64,000 nucleotides of DNA from Phytophthora sp. 'mugwort' (taxonomy: Eukaryota; Oomycota; Peronosporomycetes; Peronosporales; Peronosporaceae). This document shows positions 1-12,200 of this stretch, piece by piece (the first letter of the stretch is position 1; every line of letters begins with the position of its first letter). The position numbers were made by a program, and so were the translations under genes. The DNA lies in assembly GCA_033558025.1 (NCBI GenBank), contig JAUCEF010000002.1:558001-622000 (forward strand), given 5' to 3'. The notes beneath the pieces were generated by a model. That model searched no databases and was not told the origin of the DNA. It worked only from the letters and a program-made list of their open reading frames with translations.

Positions 1-3000
1 CAGCAACTGGCTTTCAAAAGCTTCGTCACTCTCTTCAGTATTGCCACCGTCCGTAGCCTTCGGCGCAAAATCTCGTAAGTATCCCCCACAAGATTCACTT
101 CGAACAAAGCACCGAGCTAGCTCGTCGATGTATCTCTGCCGATATATCGCTTGCAGTAATGCCCAGAAATGCTTCTCTTTCGTGGAGAGTGATTCTTCAT
201 CAGGGTGATCTACACCAGCTGAACTTGAGCAGCAACCACGAACTAACATCCACAGTGATAACGCCGGTAGCGGGCTGCTTGGTGAGCTATCGACCATTGC
301 ATTCTCCAGTAGATGAGACGATGGAAGGTAAATGTACAAATCAAACAAGAAGAGCACCACGGTCAGAATGACTCGGTTGACCGGCAATATTCTCATAAAA
401 GCATCCCCAATCTCCTGCCTGGCCGTCACGTGTGATCCCGCCAACCGGTCAGACATTCGTCGGAGAGCCACAACCACGTTGAGACAGTACCAATACGTTC
501 GCGAAATAGCTGTCAGGAGGGGAGTTGTTGCTGAATCTATAGAAGCCACCTCGAAGAAAAAAAAATATGCTTTGCACCCGCTAAATAATGAATTACAGTC
601 AGGTAGCTGTCGGATGAGAGTCGCAATTTCTTCCAAGACAATCTTGAGGTAGATTGGCCACGTCGATGGAGGAACTTCTTCAAATACCTCCAACACCTGA
701 GCAGCAAGACTTGCGATCGCATTGTGGTAAGCTTCTTCAAGCGAAACTAGTAGAATCCACTCATGCGCGTTTGCATATCCCTCTTCATCGACAGCACCTA
801 GACCTTCTCTCGCAAGTAAGTCCATATAACTGGTTTCTTGAAATCGGAGATCGTTCATAAGCTGGCGAATGCCAGCTGCTCGTCTTTTGACAACGGCACC
901 AAAGTTTTCGCAGTCTTCGAACTCACATCTTTCGTCAACAAATAAATGCCGCAGAGCCATTGGGCCGCAAATCGGATGGCCAAATGCCAGAAGTTTTTCC
1001 TGACCCTGACGTGAAATAACGGCATTTTTGTCCACATTGGCGAGTGCGGTAGGATCATCGGCAACGACTTCAAAAACAACCTCCCAGTTAATTGATTGGT
1101 GCTTGAATTTGCTTGAGTGGATAGCAGTGTTGACATGTTCTGCTGGTCGCAACCTCTTCTCTGCAGTAATGCCGGTAAGTGGTATATCAGCTGGGTACAC
1201 AGTCTGGCTGGCGTTACGCATAATTTGTGGGGCGAGAAATGACTCACGTGATCGATGCTGCATTGGCTGGGCATGAAATCTTTTGTTGCGAAAGTACATT
1301 CGCTGATCTTGAACTGAAATGTGTTCATCGCGTCTCGAATTGGTCGAGCGTACTTCATGGACTGCGTGTACACTTCCATAACCACTAGAAAATCTAACCG
1401 ATGACCGCTCAGTCGATCGGCCTTGAATGCCGGTTACACGCTTCTTTTTCTTCATGGCAATTTTGACCCAGTTCCAGCGAGGATCAGACCGAAGGATTTT
1501 CTCATGTCTCCCGATGAGCCGCAAATTTGATATACAGCCGTTGAAGGACCCTTGTCGTGGGAAATAGTCTTTCAGCGTTGTCGTTGTGATGACTCTCTTC
1601 TTCTGATGGCTTTGTTTCACCGGTTTGAAGACATTCAACCGACGTGCTACGACATTTGAAGCATGGTCGAGTTGCCGTTTCTGGTTCCCCGTTCGGCTAG
1701 CACTTTCGGGCTCGTAATCAAATGAGAAGTCGACGTCGTCAGGGGTCCCATCAAATTCTGCTCTTTCACCGGGAACATATCCCGTGTGGTAATCGTGGCC
1801 TGAGTAGCTGCTGTCGGACGAGTACTCTGCCTGGGCTACCTGTTCAATTGGAATTTGCTCTTCTCGCCATGCGAACGCGTCCTTCACCGCACGCGTAACA
1901 TTGCGTACCCACTGAGCGCACTCTTTTAATTTTTCTTTCCAGTTTCCGATTAACATGTCTAATGTCGCAAATGCGGTGGGCTAATCACCAAACAATTCGC
2001 ACATATAAGTGTTGTGAACCAACAAACCAGATTACACTTCGACGTACCCGCTTGCCACTCATCTCAAGCTTTCTGGAGATTGTGTTCATTGCATCTTCGC
2101 CGGCATTTACAAGAGTCTTTGTCAAAAACACTTTGTCCAGGTCAAATACCTAAGGCAAATTGTAGGTTAGTGTAGTACTGGCTACAAAAAGCGAACCCAC
2201 GAAATTACAATCACTAGTCACACCTTACGATGAAGATCCTGGAGATCAGTCAAGGGCATCCCTGACAGAACCTTCATTTTCTGATCGACCAGCTTCTGCT
2301 CCTGGTGAAAGTCGGCGATATTTTTCTGCTGCTGGGCGAAAATATCTTGAAGTTGCTTCATTAAGCCATCGCTAGTTGTTGCCAACCGCAGCCCTGTTTC
2401 TCGGATGACATCCTCGGGAAGTTCGGCTGGGTCCCCTTCCGGTTGAATAAACGTCCCATCAGCATCTTCTTCATTGTGTTCATATCCCCCAACATAGCGG
2501 CGGCGACTCGATTTATACTTCTTCCTTTTTCGTCTATGATGTTTCTCGACGGAATTTCCACGACTGACTTCCGCAGTGCCTCCTGTGGCAAGAGATTCGT
2601 TGTATCGGGGAATATCCGTGTGCTGTAGTTGCTCAGGTTGGACCAGCCTGTGACTGCCGTTATCACGTGCATCTTCACCAGCGCTGTCCCCTTCGTCACT
2701 GCTGTCCATTATTCGATGCCGCCGTCGCTGATCTACTGCAAACTGCTTCAGTAGAGGACTTGGTGCCGCGTAAGCAGGTTTCTCACTGTCCCTACGTGGC
2801 CGACTCGACACTTCAAGCGAGCCCCTGCTTCTCTCCGTGAGAACGAACATCTCGTCGCCGATCTTGGGTACTTTGCGTCTTTCTCTAGCGTCATCCTCGC
2901 TACGTGACAGATCTTGCGCATCAGGACGCGATTTGTTGTGCAGCTGATCGACATGAGCTGAACGGTGTGGACGCTTTCGTTTCCTAGGATGTGGCCTGGG

Positions 3001-3780
3001 TCCTTCAGCCTGTTCGGAGTGAGCGATCATCCTCTCGCGCCTTTCCTCTGTCTCCCTCTGCTTCCTGAGATGCGGTTCATTGATAAAATCATCTAGCCAC
3101 AACAAACAACAATCATAACACCAGATAAGCCTCCTCAAAGCCACTACCAAAATGCACTATTTTGTTTCCAACGAACCGTGATAATAATCTCTGCCCACTT
3201 TCTTGCGATTGGAGTGCTTCTTCAAGAGCTCTGACGAGTGCACGTACTCCCGTTCAATGTGTCTTTCAAAACCTCCCAGTACGTAGCGCACGTCGTAAAA
3301 AATCTCCTCCGACTCGACGTCCGTTGCTTTCTCTCTGTAGACACGCGTAACTCGCCCGGCTCCTCCCTGCTTGTTAATACCAGGCCACGTGCGAGATTCC
3401 ACTTCCACCAGCGTCCCCACGTCCAGGACGCTATCCGTCTCCTGCTGCTCCTGTCCCTGTTGTTCTTCTGTCTCTCCCTCGTCTTGCTCGTCGTCTGTCT
3501 CCTCCTCTGATTCCTGCTTTTCAATAGCTTCCGCTCGGGTGTCATTCTGTCCTTGAACCTTCTGCGGCTGCTCTGGCGTTACCGCCGCAACAGTAGCTTG
3601 CTCTTGCACCTGCTCATTGGGCTGCTGCTCTGGCTCTTGGAGTGCTGCGACGTGCAGGGGGCCGCTAGCTGCAGCCTCCTCCAGTCTCTGACATGCAAGC
3701 CGTTCCTCCGCCACCGCCAGTGCCTCCAGCATCTCCTGCTCGTCCTCGTCCGAGTCCGCTACGAAGTCCTCGTCCTCCAT
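1..3780 (-). CDS. Large multi-exon nuclear-type protein, N-terminal Tudor-like segment; 3' end beyond window
   Basis: Read on the minus strand as 3780-3177, 3092-2224, 2149-2048 and 1980-<1, with introns of 84, 74 and 67 bases. The last exon stays open for 660 codons to the window edge, so at least 1185 residues are present and the stop is not. Donors are GTTCGT, GTGTGA and GTACGT; all joins keep frame. Residues 1-115 are acidic and Gln/Glu-rich. About 118-185 form a small beta-rich, Tudor/SH3-like stretch (DVGTLVEVESRTWPG at its start). The middle has basic clusters that look like nuclear signals (PRKRKRPHR, RRKRKKYKSSRRR). The last exon has a TTTTLKDYF motif and is then mostly helical. A DNA-repair scaffold of the Mus7/MMS22 type is a weak guess from overall design only; function is otherwise unknown. 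The start is the first ATG, 225 bases from the divergent hydrolase gene. Confidence 0.8.
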
Positions 3781-4005
3781 GTTGAACCTGCCTCGAGTCG
3801 ATTCCGCGCGCGCTTGTCAAGGGTTGTTTTTTTTGGCGGGAATAGGAGTGATGGTCGGTATCGGTATCTGAATCATAAACCGGTAGCTAATTAAGGCGTA
3901 ATCTCTCGATGGCACAATCCCTGTCAAACTCCGTATCATGTTATGACTCGCCCATCACCGCTACGCCAGATCGCAACGCTCTAGGAATCTGCGTGCCAAA
4001 GCGCC
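3781..4005. promoter_or_regulatory. Divergent intergenic region between the large minus-strand gene and the first hydrolase
   Basis: Two start codons face away from each other across 225 bases, so this stretch must hold both 5' untranslated regions and both promoters. It has a T-rich run near 3827-3835. I see no clear TATA box and no perfect oomycete initiator. The role is inferred from gene layout only. Confidence 0.4.
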
Positions 4006-5071
4006 ATGAAGGTCGGAGAAGTCCCAATGTTTGCAGGGTTGGGCATCAACTCGGAGCGCCACCTCGCAGCTCTGTGCTCGGCGCCCAAGCACTTCACCAA
4101 GGACCGCATCCAGAGGGCGACGCTTCCCTCGGGGCTCACGATGGAATACGCGATCGAGAGCAGCGCCGACGAGCCCGAGACGGAAGATCTGCCCGAAAAG
4201 CGTCTGATGATGATCAATGGTTTCATGATGACCAAGGAAGGGTGGGCTCCCATCATCGACATCCTGCTAGGCAAGTGGGACGCCAAGACGCAGGGCAAGA
4301 AGCTCAAGATCCTCAGCTTCGACAACCGCGGCGCAGGCGGTAGCGACGCCCCATTCACGCGTTACACCACGAGTCAGATGGCGCAGGACACGCTTAGTTT
4401 GCTTGACCATGTCGGCTGGGACTCGGCGCACTTTATCGGCGGCAGGTAAGAGGGCCCTGAGTTGGGGGCAGCTTTAAGACCTAGTTTTAACATACTGTGT
4501 TTGCGTCAGCAGTATGGGCGGCATGATCGCCATTGAGCTGGCATCGACGGTACCGGAGCGTGTGCGATCCCTGACGCTGTTGGTCACGACACGCGGAGCT
4601 TATCTTCCGCACCCGAGGATGTGGAAACCTTTCCTCGGATCAGTCCTTGGCGGATCGATGCAGTGCGTCATGGAGCTGTTGTATCCGAGCACGATCCTGG
4701 ACAAGCCCATTGAAGGCAGCGAAGGACTTACCGTGCAAGACGTGCTGAAGAAATATCACTCCACGCCGCAGTCCGAGAATGGGTATCCTTCGCTCTACGC
4801 GCTGATCGCCCAAGGCGTGGCATGCTTGACGCACTGGATATCCGACGAGCGCTTGGCGCTTGTAGCCAAGGCAGGCTTCCCGATTCTTATCATCGGAAGC
4901 AAACAAGACATCCTGATTCCGCCCGAGAACTCTGTGGCGCTAATTGAGAGTTTGAAGGGTGAGCATGTGAAGACGCTGTTTTTCGAGACGGGAGGACATG
5001 GTATTTTCTTTCAGTTTGCGGAGGAAATCGCTGACGGTCTCCAACAAACTATCGAACGCGCTAAAGTGTGA
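4006..5071 (+). CDS. Alpha/beta-hydrolase, family copy 1 (two exons)
   Basis: Exons 4006-4445 and 4513-5071 give 332 residues; the 67-base intron starts GTAAGA. It is a serine hydrolase of the alpha/beta fold; substrate unknown. The nucleophile elbow GGSMGG places the catalytic Ser at 147, and its codon is split AG/T by the intron. The likely triad partners are Asp279 (KQDILIP) and His309 (GGHG). The FDNRGAGGSDAPF loop after strand 4 is shared by all five paralogues. There is no signal peptide or membrane helix, so the protein is probably cytosolic. The acceptor has two overlapping choices (CAGCAG); the second restores the family spacing. The start matches the paralogue at 52392, which also opens MKV. 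Its nearest relatives are the genes at 5818, 25315 and 52392. Confidence 0.88.
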
Positions 5072-5817
5072 AAATTGAGAACCATATTGACAAAGTTCAA
5101 CTCGCTGCTTCGAGAAGCGACTTCGTGCTAAATGTAAGTACGAGGAACAGGGATTAATCAGTGAGCACATGAAATGTGATATGAATTCGTAATGAAACGT
5201 TCAGACGCAATACTAAGCTTACGTGTAGCTATAGCCTGATAGGCGTACCGAAACATTGCACATGATGGACCAGAATCTCCCTCTTCATTGTTTGTGATTT
5301 GATTAGTAAACACGGACGGCATTGAATTTTTTCGTATCCGTGGCCGTGTCCGAGGAAGTCAATGTACTTAAGTAATGAGGATTGTAGGGTATGTAGAAGC
5401 CTCTGATTTGGATGAATGACCCGGGCTCGTCACCCCAGAGGACACCGGCTGCAATCGCTCGAGGCGCCAGTGTAATCCTCTACGAGATCGCTAGCTGCCG
5501 GGATGTGAGCGGTCGTCCAGCTGAAGACGGGCTCGATGTTCGGGCGGACACCCGCACCGCGCTTACTCAGCATCAGGGACCTAGAACGTTCTGCCAGGGT
5601 CTCCTCCCGCATTGATTCAATTGGCATCGAGTGAGCCATTTAAACAGGTGATGACAGGCAGCATCAGTCTTGAGTGTTTCGTTATCAGACGAATCGTGTG
5701 CATGTAGCAGCAGGCAAACAGGCGATGTCCCGCATATAGACAGTCCGAAAGCGCGTGCCCATTGGTGTATGCGCAGTCACTTTCAGATTTGCCCGAAAAG
5801 GCAACAACAAGTCTAAA
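5072..5817. other. Intergenic gap between hydrolase copies 1 and 2
   Basis: No convincing gene. Open frames at 5412-5639 are short, overlap on both strands and show no motif. The last 40-50 bases contain a near-match to the oomycete initiator before the next gene. Confidence 0.5.
5777..5788 (+). promoter_or_regulatory. Near-match to oomycete initiator before hydrolase copy 2
   Basis: TCACTTTCAGAT lies 30-41 bases before the ATG at 5818. It agrees with most, not all, of the published oomycete Inr consensus YCAYTYYNWTYW. Use as a transcription start is inferred. Confidence 0.35.
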
Positions 5818-6916
5818 ATGCCGTTCGAGCCCGAGGTCGTGTCCTCTCCGGGCATCCACACGCAGCGTCAAGTGGAGGCGCTGTACGCGGCGCCCAAGTA
5901 CTTCAGTGAGGGGGTCGCAACAGAGGCGTTTATCTCCACGGGGATCACAGTCAGCTATGCCGTGCTGGAGCAGCCACCAATGAACGCGGCTGTGGGCGTG
6001 GAACAGGTGGTGCTTATAGCGGGCTTCATGCAGCCCAAGGACACGTGGGCGCACTTTATCGATTCGCTCTTGCCCAAGTGGAACCAGAAGCAGCGCGGTG
6101 TGGGCCTCAGCATCCTGGTAATGGACAACCGCGGCTTTGGCGGAACGGACGCGCCCTTCGGCATGTACTCGACACGCACCATGGCGGAGGACATTCTGTC
6201 GCTGATGGACCACATTGGCTGGCGATCCGCGCACATTGTCGGTGGCAGGTGCGTTGCCGTTGTGTGGTGTTTCATTCACTTCTTAAGTGTTGGCCTGACG
6301 TTTCTGTTTGCTGCCCTGATTTTGATGCTGCCGCAGCATGGGCGGCATGATCGCACAGGAGCTGGCACTGCTTGATCTCCAACGAGTACGTTCACTAATG
6401 CTGGTTTCGACCAGTCGCGACCGATACAAGGCGAGTGGACGATCGCTGGGACTCATGGTTCGCAAAACGTTCTCGTTTAACTCGGTGCCGGCGAAGGCAA
6501 ACAGCATGGTCGACACACTTTTCCCGCAGGAGTACGTCGCCAAGACGAGGATAGCTGAAACAGGCGAGAGTGTGCGCGTCGCAATCGCGCGCATGTACGA
6601 GTTACAGTTGAAGAGGTGGCCGGAACCTGGTCTCAGCGGCGTTATGGGTCAGACTGCCGCTGTGCAGACGCACTTCGTGTCGGACGAGAGGCTACACGAC
6701 ATGAACAATGCTGGCTTCCCCATTTTAATCGTCAGTGCCATGCTGGACGACGTCATTCCAGCAGCCGAGTCTGTCGTGCTCAAGGAGCATTTGAATGGTG
6801 ACCACGTGCACACACTGTTCTTCGAAATTGGCGGCCACGGCGCAATTTGTCAGTACGCAGATGAAATCGCGGACGAGCTTGTCGAGACGATGAGGCGAGC
6901 ATCGCCACCGTTGTGA
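5818..6916 (+). CDS. Alpha/beta-hydrolase, family copy 2 (two exons)
   Basis: Exons 5818-6248 and 6337-6916 join to 336 residues across an 88-base intron (GTGCGT...CGCAG). The intron again splits the catalytic serine codon, AG/C, giving GGSMGG with Ser144. The other likely triad members are Asp281 (MLDDVIP) and His311 (GGHG). The loop MDNRGFGGTDAPF is conserved. The open frame reaches upstream to a GTG at 5755, but alignment with the other copies (motif ..VVSSPGIHTQRQVEAL..) supports the ATG at 5818. Same strand as copy 1 and 746 bases behind it, consistent with tandem duplication. No targeting signal is seen. Substrate unknown. Confidence 0.88.
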
Positions 6917-7658
6917 GAGCAATACCAGCTCACAACTCTCTAAACGGACAATATAACCCTGCTTCAAGTGATCTCGTGTGGATCTGCACTTCCAGCAGCG
7001 AGACGCAAGATTCCCTTCTCGTCGTACTCCCTAGCAACACGTATCTCTCTCGACGGGTACAGTTCACATCTTGACACTACATTTCTTCCGCGATAAAGAA
7101 GATTTTTGTTATGGGAATTGTGATGAAACACTGACGAAAGACCTGATCAAACTTATCTCGGTCACGTTCAGCATCCTTACGGCGGGGGTGGAACTGGTAT
7201 TTCCCCCGATCCATGTGGCGTTCTGGCGGTTCTGAATGACGGCATCATTCCGACGATCTCATGGCGTGTTCATTTCGTCGGTCTATGCTTGTTGCTAGCA
7301 ATGACCCTGCCGTTCGCGATCTTCAACAACTCGAGAGGTTTCGCGAGAACCAAGCGGGATGAAGAACTGCATAAAGTGCCACGACTTCCTGGTGAGCTTG
7401 TTAGTATCAGATGCGCTGCATAATATTTATACTGAGATAAGAAGCAATTCATTCAGCGCAGAGATTCGGACCCGTATACCAATTGCAAACTGGTCATGCG
7501 TGAGTCCCGATAATGGGCATTCATGTCACCGGTTTTACGAAAGCTTTGGACGCTGAGAGCAATAGATGCTCTGGGCGAAGACGATCCGCGCGTTTGCGGC
7601 TCGTATCTCATCGTGCATCAGCGGCTTGCGTATGCGAGTCAGCGGCCGTATTCAAGGT
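6917..7658. other. Intergenic gap before the Copia element
   Basis: No gene supported. Short frames at 7270-7730 have no recognisable motif. The last five bases (7654-7658, AAGGT) are the left target-site duplication of the Copia insertion. Confidence 0.5.
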
Positions 7659-7902
7659 TGTTACGGCTTATCACTCTGTACCATCAGTGATGCTTGAGAT
7701 GGAGAATACCTCTCTAATCTGTTATTAATATAGTCTACTATAGTTATAGTGGACACCATAGACTAGCTGTAGTTACCTCTGGGCCAGTCGTCCCAGCAAG
7801 GCAGCTTCCTAATGCGCTAGCCTCTAAATCTAACTCACTTCGTCTTTCGACACCTTTCGAACAAGCTCCTTCGTCCCTACTCTTCCTACGTAGCCCGCCA
7901 TA
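7659..7902 (+). repeat. 5' long terminal repeat of the Copia element
   Basis: 244 bases, matching 14411-14668 almost throughout, with one 14-16-base gap near the 5' end and scattered substitutions. Begins TG and ends TA rather than the usual CA; the TA end is supported by the target-site duplication and by the primer site starting at the next base. Confidence 0.88.
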
Positions 7903-7914
7903 GGTTATGAGCCC
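7903..7914 (+). other. Primer binding site, complementary to the initiator tRNA-Met anticodon arm
   Basis: GGTTATGAGCCC directly after the LTR. Its complement reads GGGCTCATAACC, the anticodon stem-loop of initiator tRNA-Met, with anticodon CAT in the middle. Half-tRNA priming of this kind is known for Drosophila copia. The ATG inside this site is also the start of the gag frame. Confidence 0.7.
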
Positions 7915-9230
7915 AAGCCAAGCCTCAAGCGACGACTTCCCACGCCTCATCGGTGCCGACAACTTCGACGTCTGGAAGACTCGCGTGTGCGCTGCACCCG
8001 ATGGCAAGCATCTACTTGGCTACATCAAGAAGCCCGGCTACTATGGTGTTTCTGAAGACGAGAGCGACGAGGACGAGAGCGCCATGTCCGACCCGACGAC
8101 ACGCCGAAGGCCAAGCCGGTGGAGAAGACTGAGGTCGACTCGAACACTGTCGACTACAACAAGAGCGACGATGAACTGAATCCCCCGTCAGACGCCGACC
8201 AAACTCAGACGAGAGCTCCGACTGATCAATTCAACGCAGGAATTTGCCAGCCGTACGACCGTTCAACCATCGTTAAGTGCGCAAAGCGCGCTTGCGGTTG
8301 AAGACTCAGCCTTTGCAACCTCGTGAGCGTCGCCGCCAGGAAACGAAAACCAAGACGTTCCTGATGAAGACGATGGACAACATGCACGTCCGGCTGGTCA
8401 AGACTTCCTACGAGATCTTCCATCACATCTGCGAGGCGCCTCCTTCCATGGCGACCCGTACTTTATCCAACACTACTTGATGGAGATCAAGTACAAGGAA
8501 GGTTCCGACTTGACTAAGTTCTTCCTGGAACTTGAGAATGCGATGAAAGCCGCATCAGAAGCCACCGACTCAGTGATGACGGAAAGGCAGAAGTATCTCT
8601 ATCTGTTCCACTCCATGCCTAGCTCAAGGAAGAATGACCTCCGCATTTGGAAGGGTCAACGGAAGTACATCCCGTATGAAGACCTGAAGCAAAGCATTGA
8701 AGGCAAAGTTCGAGACCTCCGAGCTCAGTAACGGTACACGTTGTCGAAGGGCAAGCCTGGGACGACGCCATCAATAACGAGCGAGCTTTGGTGGCTGCTG
8801 TCCCTCCTTCGCAGCCTGAGCAAAGACGCAACGCTAGCAGCGTCTGCGCCTACTGTGACCGTCCATGCCACGACATTCGCCAGTGCCGAGGTCTCCAAAA
8901 GGACCTTCGGGACGGCCGCATCAAAGCGGGAACGGTGCTGCCTGCTAACTTTGCGTTCAAGGTCAACGCTGAGTCGAAGCGTGACCATACGTACCGCCAC
9001 TCCAAGAACTGGAACCATGACCGAAACGGCTGCAACAATGAATATAACCGCCGAGACAAGAATAAGAGCGGCAGAGGTAATCGTAAGCCTGACAGCGGTG
9101 GCAAGTACCGTGGACGCGATCAAGGCAAGCATCGTAAAGCCGACTCTGATTCTGATTCTGGCGACGACAAGGACCGCAAGGTTTTCCGCCAGGAGCGCCG
9201 TGACTTTGGTCTGATCGCTGTCGCTACTAC
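7907..9230 (+). pseudogene. Copia Gag relic with CCHC zinc knuckle
   Basis: The frame opens at 7907 with a Copia-Gag-like start (LIGADNFDVWKTRV), then breaks near 8095 and again several times. The piece 8477-8731 matches the helical middle of Copia Gag. In the frame opening at 8788 a zinc knuckle CAYCDRPCHDIRQC has the C-x2-C-x4-H-x4-C spacing of nucleic-acid-binding Gag proteins, followed by a Lys/Arg-rich tail. In life it would package the element RNA. At least three frame changes make it non-functional. Confidence 0.8.
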
Positions 9231-9239
9231 GGTCAACCC

Positions 9240-12200
9240 TCCGGTAAGTCTAGCTGCTCGAGCCTGTGTGCAACTGGATGCTACATGGACTATCGACTAT
9301 GGATGTACGCGTCACGTGACACATGAATCCCAGTGGTTCGCTGAGATCGCTAACAGTGTGGCTTCATCAAGGTTGGGGAAGCAATCAGATCCCGATCGAA
9401 GGTCTTGGCCGAGTCGAGCTGTCCGTGATTGAATCAAAAGGTAACTCGAAGAAGCTCACCCTTCATGGCGTCCTGTATGCCCCGCAGTTGCAGTTCACCT
9501 TGCTGTCGGTCCCAGCGGAACATGACTACCGCTTCAGCTTCGATCGCAAGCACTGTGCTGTGCAGACTGATCAGCGCTTTCACATTGAGGCGCCAATGGC
9601 AACCAATACGAATCTGTACCAGTTCCAAGCCCAACCCGTGGCGAGCGCAACGGCACTCGTGGGTCTCAGCAACGATCATTTATGCTATTACACAAACGTC
9701 TTGGCCATCCTAACGTTCGTATCTTGCACGGTCTATCTAGAAGCCAATCCATTCATGGACTCGATGACTCTGCGTTTGTAGATCCTAAGACACAATTCTT
9801 CTGCACTGCCTGCACGTTATCAAAGTCTCGCCGCTCACCATTCTATTTAAATAGAGTTGTTGAACGTGCCACACCTCCTTTGGAAAAAGTGCATTCAGAT
9901 ATTTATGGTCCATTACCTGTGCCTAGTCTTACTATTTCTTGATCTTTTACGATGACTTTTCTCGATTTCATGTTTACCTACGCCATTAAAAACCGTAGTT
10001 AGTACGAACGCTACGATAACTTCAGGGAGAAAACCCTGAACATTTTCAGACGAGACGTCAATATCCTCGAATACACTCGTATCTTTGAAGCCAAAGAAAT
10101 CCAAAGACTTCAAGCAGACAATGCGAAGGAATACGAAAAACTACGCCGCCTCATCATTAAGAAGTACGGAACCCATGCGCAATTTACAAACGCGTGCACA
10201 CCTCAGCAAAATGGGTTTGCTGAATGCCGCATGCGTACAATACTAGAATGGGTCCGAGCTCTGTTACTTGACGGTAAACTGCCTAAATAACTATGGGCTG
10301 AGTGTGTATCTCATGTCACCGCTCTGATCAATATCACACCAAGTTTGAGGACCGGTGATTGCACGCCGTACAAACTTTTGTTCAATCGTATTCCATCCAT
10401 GAGCTACATCAAAGTGTTTGGCTGCAGTGCATATGTACACATCACTGAGCAATACCGCGACAAGCTCGATGCTCGAGCACGGCCGTGCATGTATCTAGGC
10501 ATTCCTGATCATAAGAAAGGATACCGCTTAATGGATATCAACACGCATGATATCATCTACAGCCGTGATGTAGTCTTTAAGGAGGAGGAATACCCCCCTC
10601 TTGCTGACCTGACGTCAGCACCTAAGCCAACCCAGAATATGCAAACGCAACATCTTTCCTCTGTCCCCGCTCCTTTACCTGCTATGGTCACTACAGCAGA
10701 CCCCGCAACCCCGCGGGTACTGCCTTCATTCAGGGAGGCAATTGATCAAAGTGTAGGGCACTACTCATTTCGAACGAAGACGACTTCGGATCCTCCATCT
10801 CATCGTACACCTAAGCGAACCCGTCTCACACATGACACGGAAGTAACCGTCAACTCCGAGGAAGACATACATGAATAGGAGCAGCGCCAGCAGATACTGT
10901 ACACATTACTTACAATTCGGTACGTGTCAGAGCCCACTACGTATCGAGAGGCTATGAAGTCGTCCCATGCTGATCAGTGGTATAAGGCAGCCAAATCGGA
11001 ATACAAGTTCCTTATGAATAATAACACTTGGACGTTGTACCCCCTCCTAAAGGACGGAAGATATTATCCAGCCAATGGGTATTCGTAGTGAATACCGGCA
11101 CAGGTGCAACTGACCGTTTCAAAGCGCATCTGGTGATCAAAGGATTTATACAGCAGTTATTGACTACACCGAAGTGTTTTCTCTTGCTATCAGGATGGAG
11201 ATACTCAGGCTCCTCCTCACTATCACAGCATTGCTCGATCTTGAAGTCCATCAAATAGATGTTAAAACGGCATTTATAAATGGCTTCCTAGAGGAGGATA
11301 TTTACATGGCTCAACCGGAAGGTTTCAAATTTCGGGTAAGCAACAACTCGTGTATGAGCTTCTCAAAAGCCTATACGGGTTGAAACAAGCTTCCGTAGCT
11401 GGTAGGAAACACTATCTGCCTTCCTTGAGAGTCTTGGATTTCACAAACTCGTTAAGAATAGTTGTGTGTTCGCCGCACTATTGACGGCATCACCTGTTAC
11501 ATTGCAGTGTACGCCGATGACCTGTTGATCATAGCACCAACGCCAGCCATCGTCAGTGAGCTAAAACATTAGCTATGAAACAGAGGTTCTCCATGACAGA
11601 TTTAGGGGAGGTGAAGTACTTACTCGGCTGGTCCACTCAGTGTGACCATAAGAACCGAACGATATTTATCCTCCAGCACAAGCACGCTACGAATGTCATT
11701 GACCGTTTCAGCGACCATATTCCGTACCCTATTGCAATTTCAGCTGATCGGAACGTTAAACTCTCCGTCAGTATCCGGCCGAGCACTGAAGCAGAGAAAG
11801 ATGCGATGAAAAACATACCGTATCGAGAGGCCGTCGGTAATGTCATGTATCCAATGGTAGGCACTCGACCCGAAATGGCATACTTGCGTGAGGTTAGTCA
11901 GTTCCTAGTCAATCCTCGAATGGATCACTGGAACGCTATTCCGAGGACTTAAGTACCTCCGGCACGAAAAACTACGGTCTTCTTCTTGGTGGATCACAAG
12001 ACATCACACCTGTGAACCTTGCCAATAGTCTGACAGCATACAGTGATTCCGACTATGCTAACTGTCCTGACACGAGACACTCCATCGGTGGGTATGTAAC
12101 CATGCTTGCAAGTAGTCCCATTTTGGCTCTCGCGAAAGCATCATACTGTAGTTCTCTCGACAACAGAAGCAGAATACATTGCCCTGTGCCACTGCATGCA

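Noticed and set aside
855..1385. 176-codon minus-strand open frame
   Set aside because: It overlaps, in another frame, the 660-codon exon of the large gene, opens with no motif and has no splice partner.
5617..6279. 220-codon minus-strand frame
   Set aside because: Antisense to hydrolase copy 2 exon 1, no motif.
8725..9214. Long frames on both strands across the Copia Gag region
   Set aside because: Only the frame opening at 8788 with the zinc knuckle matches Gag; the others are shadows.
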